A DNA stretch of 64,000 nt from Palleronia aestuarii (GTDB lineage Bacteria; Pseudomonadota; Alphaproteobacteria; Rhodobacterales; Rhodobacteraceae): positions 124,001-188,000 of the forward strand of contig NZ_QKZL01000006.1 in assembly GCF_003253995.1 (NCBI RefSeq), read 5' to 3'. A program made the position numbers and the translations under genes. Of the stretch, positions 62,745 through 64,000 are shown one piece after another. Position 1 is the stretch's first letter; the number at the start of each line of letters is the position of its first letter. A model generated the notes under the pieces. The model saw nothing but the letters and a program-made list of their open reading frames with translations, made no database searches and was not told where the DNA came from.

Positions 62745-64000
62745 ATGGATGACGATACCCGCGATCAGACCCCCCGCGACCTGACGGAATCGCTCGGAAG
62801 GGCAATCGGCGAGCGCTACCTCACCTACGCGCTCTCCACGATCATGCATCGCGCGCTTCCCGATGCCCGCGACGGATTGAAGCCCGTCCATCGCCGCATC
62901 CTCTATGCCATGCGGGAGCTGCGCCTCGGCTCCTCCGGGGGCTTCCGGAAATCGGCCAAGATCTCCGGCGACGTCATGGGCAATTACCACCCGCACGGCG
63001 ATGCTGCGATCTACGACGCGATGGCGCGCCTCGCGCAGGATTTCGCCGTACGCTATCCGCTCGTCGACGGGCAGGGCAATTTTGGCAATATCGACGGCGA
63101 CAACCCCGCCGCCAGCCGGTACACCGAGGCACGGATGACGGAGGCCGCGGAGGCGCTTCTCGACGGGCTGTCTGAGAACGCCGTCGATTTCCGTGAGAAT
63201 TACGACGGCACGCTGACAGAGCCTGTCGTCCTGCCCGCCTCATTCCCGAACCTTCTCGCCAACGGCTCTTCGGGCATAGCGGTGGGGATGGCGACGAACA
63301 TTCCGCCCCATAACGTGTCGGAGCTTTGCGATGCGTGCATCCATCTTATCCGCACGCCCGACGCGCGCGACGACACGCTCCTGAACTACGTCAAGGGCCC
63401 CGACTTCCCGACCGGCGGCGTGATCGTCGAGAGCCCTGAGAGTATGGCGGAGGCCTATCGCACGGGACGGGGCGGCTTCCGTCTCCGCTGCCTCTGGGAG
63501 CGTGAGGATCTGGGCCGCGGCCAATGGCAGATCGTCGTGACCGAGATTCCCTACCAGGTGCAGAAATCGAAGCTCGTGGAGAAGATCGCGGAGCTCATCC
63601 AGCTCAAGAAGCTGCCAATCCTGGGCGACGTGCGCGACGAAAGCGCGGAAGACGTCCGCCTCGTCATCGAGCCGAAGTCGCGCTCGGTGGACCCGGACGT
63701 GCTGATGAACATGCTCTTCCGCCAGACCGACCTCGAGACGCGGTTCGCGATGAACATGAACGTGCTGATCGACGGTCGCACGCCCAAGGTCTGCTCTCTG
63801 AAGGAAGTGCTGCGGGCCTTCCTCGACCACCGGCGGGATGTCCTTCTGCGCCGCTCGCAATACCGTCTCGACCGGATCGATCACCGGCTCGAGGTGCTCG
63901 AAGGGTTCATCACGGCCTTCCTGAACCTCGACCGGGTGATCGACATCATCCGCTACGACGACGATCCGAAGCTCGCGCTCATGCACGAGGATTGGGAGCG
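62745..64000 (+). CDS. parC: DNA topoisomerase IV subunit A (3' end outside window)
   Basis: The first 418 or so residues of ParC, running off the right edge. Breakage-reunion motifs: [40 protein letters not shown], the quinolone-region DGQGNFGN, and the catalytic Tyr in [10 protein letters not shown]. It decatenates daughter chromosomes with ParE. Similarity to GyrA means GyrA is the alternative, but the short N terminus and PHGD context favour ParC. ATG 62745 is used; no strong ribosome site is visible. Confidence 0.9.
   Translation, partial: MDDDTRDQTPRDLTESLGRAIGERYLTYALSTIMHRALPDARDGLKPVHRRILYAMRELRLGSSGGFRKSAKISGDVMGNYHPHGDAAIYDAMARLAQDFAVRYPLVDGQGNFGNIDGDNPAASRYTEARMTEAAEALLDGLSENAVDFRENYDGTLTEPVVLPASFPNLLANGSSGIAVGMATNIPPHNVSELCDACIHLIRTPDARDDTLLNYVKGPDFPTGGVIVESPESMAEAYRTGRGGFRLRCLWEREDLGRGQWQIVVTEIPYQVQKSKLVEKIAELIQLKKLPILGDVRDESAEDVRLVIEPKSRSVDPDVLMNMLFRQTDLETRFAMNMNVLIDGRTPKVCSLKEVLRAFLDHRRDVLLRRSQYRLDRIDHRLEVLEGFITAFLNLDRVIDIIRYDDDPKLALMHEDWE

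Noticed and set aside
1-64000. Defence island, prophage, secretion or toxin-antitoxin system
   Set aside because: No such gene families were recognised; the segment is conserved housekeeping DNA with steady composition.

Overview
The window reads as a chromosomal segment of a high-GC alphaproteobacterium of the Rhodobacterales (roseobacter/Rhodobacter type). This is an inference from gene content and order: pckA divergent from chvI-chvG-hprK-rapZ-PTS genes, a COQ9-family gene divergent from rpsU, acpS-lepB-rnc-era-DUF1491-recO, argH followed by tiny lipoproteins, a TrcR (DUF1013) regulator, lysA followed by a TIGR02302 membrane protein, and a methylsuccinyl-CoA dehydrogenase. Genes are tightly packed, with many 1-11 nt overlaps. 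I see no insertion sequence, prophage, integrase, CRISPR array or rRNA; the only tRNA is tRNA-Val(GAC).

Layout. 1-6 kb: a likely copper-responsive unit (CsoR-type palindrome, glutaredoxin-MauE fusion, DUF305), DUF3833, a histidine phosphatase, a DUF481 outer-membrane protein, and a pseudo-caspase/peptidoglycan-binding protein. 6-13 kb: rpmJ, tRNA-Val, N-formylglutamate amidohydrolase, dinB, a LacI regulator, a DMT permease, and a split MnmC pair. 12-19 kb: SDR plus alanine dehydrogenase, argH with two mini-lipoproteins and DUF2834, TlpA, DUF2252, tag. 19-25 kb: a degenerate EAL protein, phaA-patatin-phaB, YdcH, a methyltransferase with DUF2007, a polyprenyl synthase. 25-31 kb: ispE, a TPR protein, ETF-QO, greA. 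31-40 kb: TIGR02302, lysA, rpsU, COQ9-quinone reductase-serine hydrolase, RNase T2, trcR. 40-45 kb: a TupA-like binding protein, then acpS-lepB-rnc-era-DUF1491-recO. 45-52 kb: mcd, TauE/SafE, a large Ser/Asp/Gln-rich PRC-barrel protein, pckA. 51-56 kb: chvI-chvG-hprK-rapZ-EIIA-HPr. 56-64 kb: DedA, 3-hydroxybutyryl-CoA dehydrogenase, DUF6473, etfBA, PduO-type adenosyltransferase, SH3 protein, and the 5' part of parC.

How the parts fit. Several genes point to assimilation of acetyl-CoA and storage polymer: phaA/phaB make 3-hydroxybutyryl-CoA, Mcd is a hallmark step of the ethylmalonyl-CoA pathway, its electrons would pass through EtfAB to ETF-QO and ubiquinone, PduO makes the adenosyl-B12 that the pathway's mutases need, and PckA withdraws carbon for gluconeogenesis. 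The ChvGI two-component system and a regulatory PTS branch (HprK, EIIA, HPr with His15 and Ser46) lie next to pckA, so envelope or acid sensing and carbon-flow control are physically linked.

Most of the window is ordinary core genome. The points most worth a second look are the 610-residue SDQ/PxVxV/PRC-barrel protein, exact 13-bp direct repeats 20 bp apart between pckA and chvI, a large palindrome immediately before an orphan TupA-like gene, the copper-type palindrome, the pseudo-caspase protein, a patatin inside the pha locus, and the degenerate EAL protein. I found no clear new multi-gene system.
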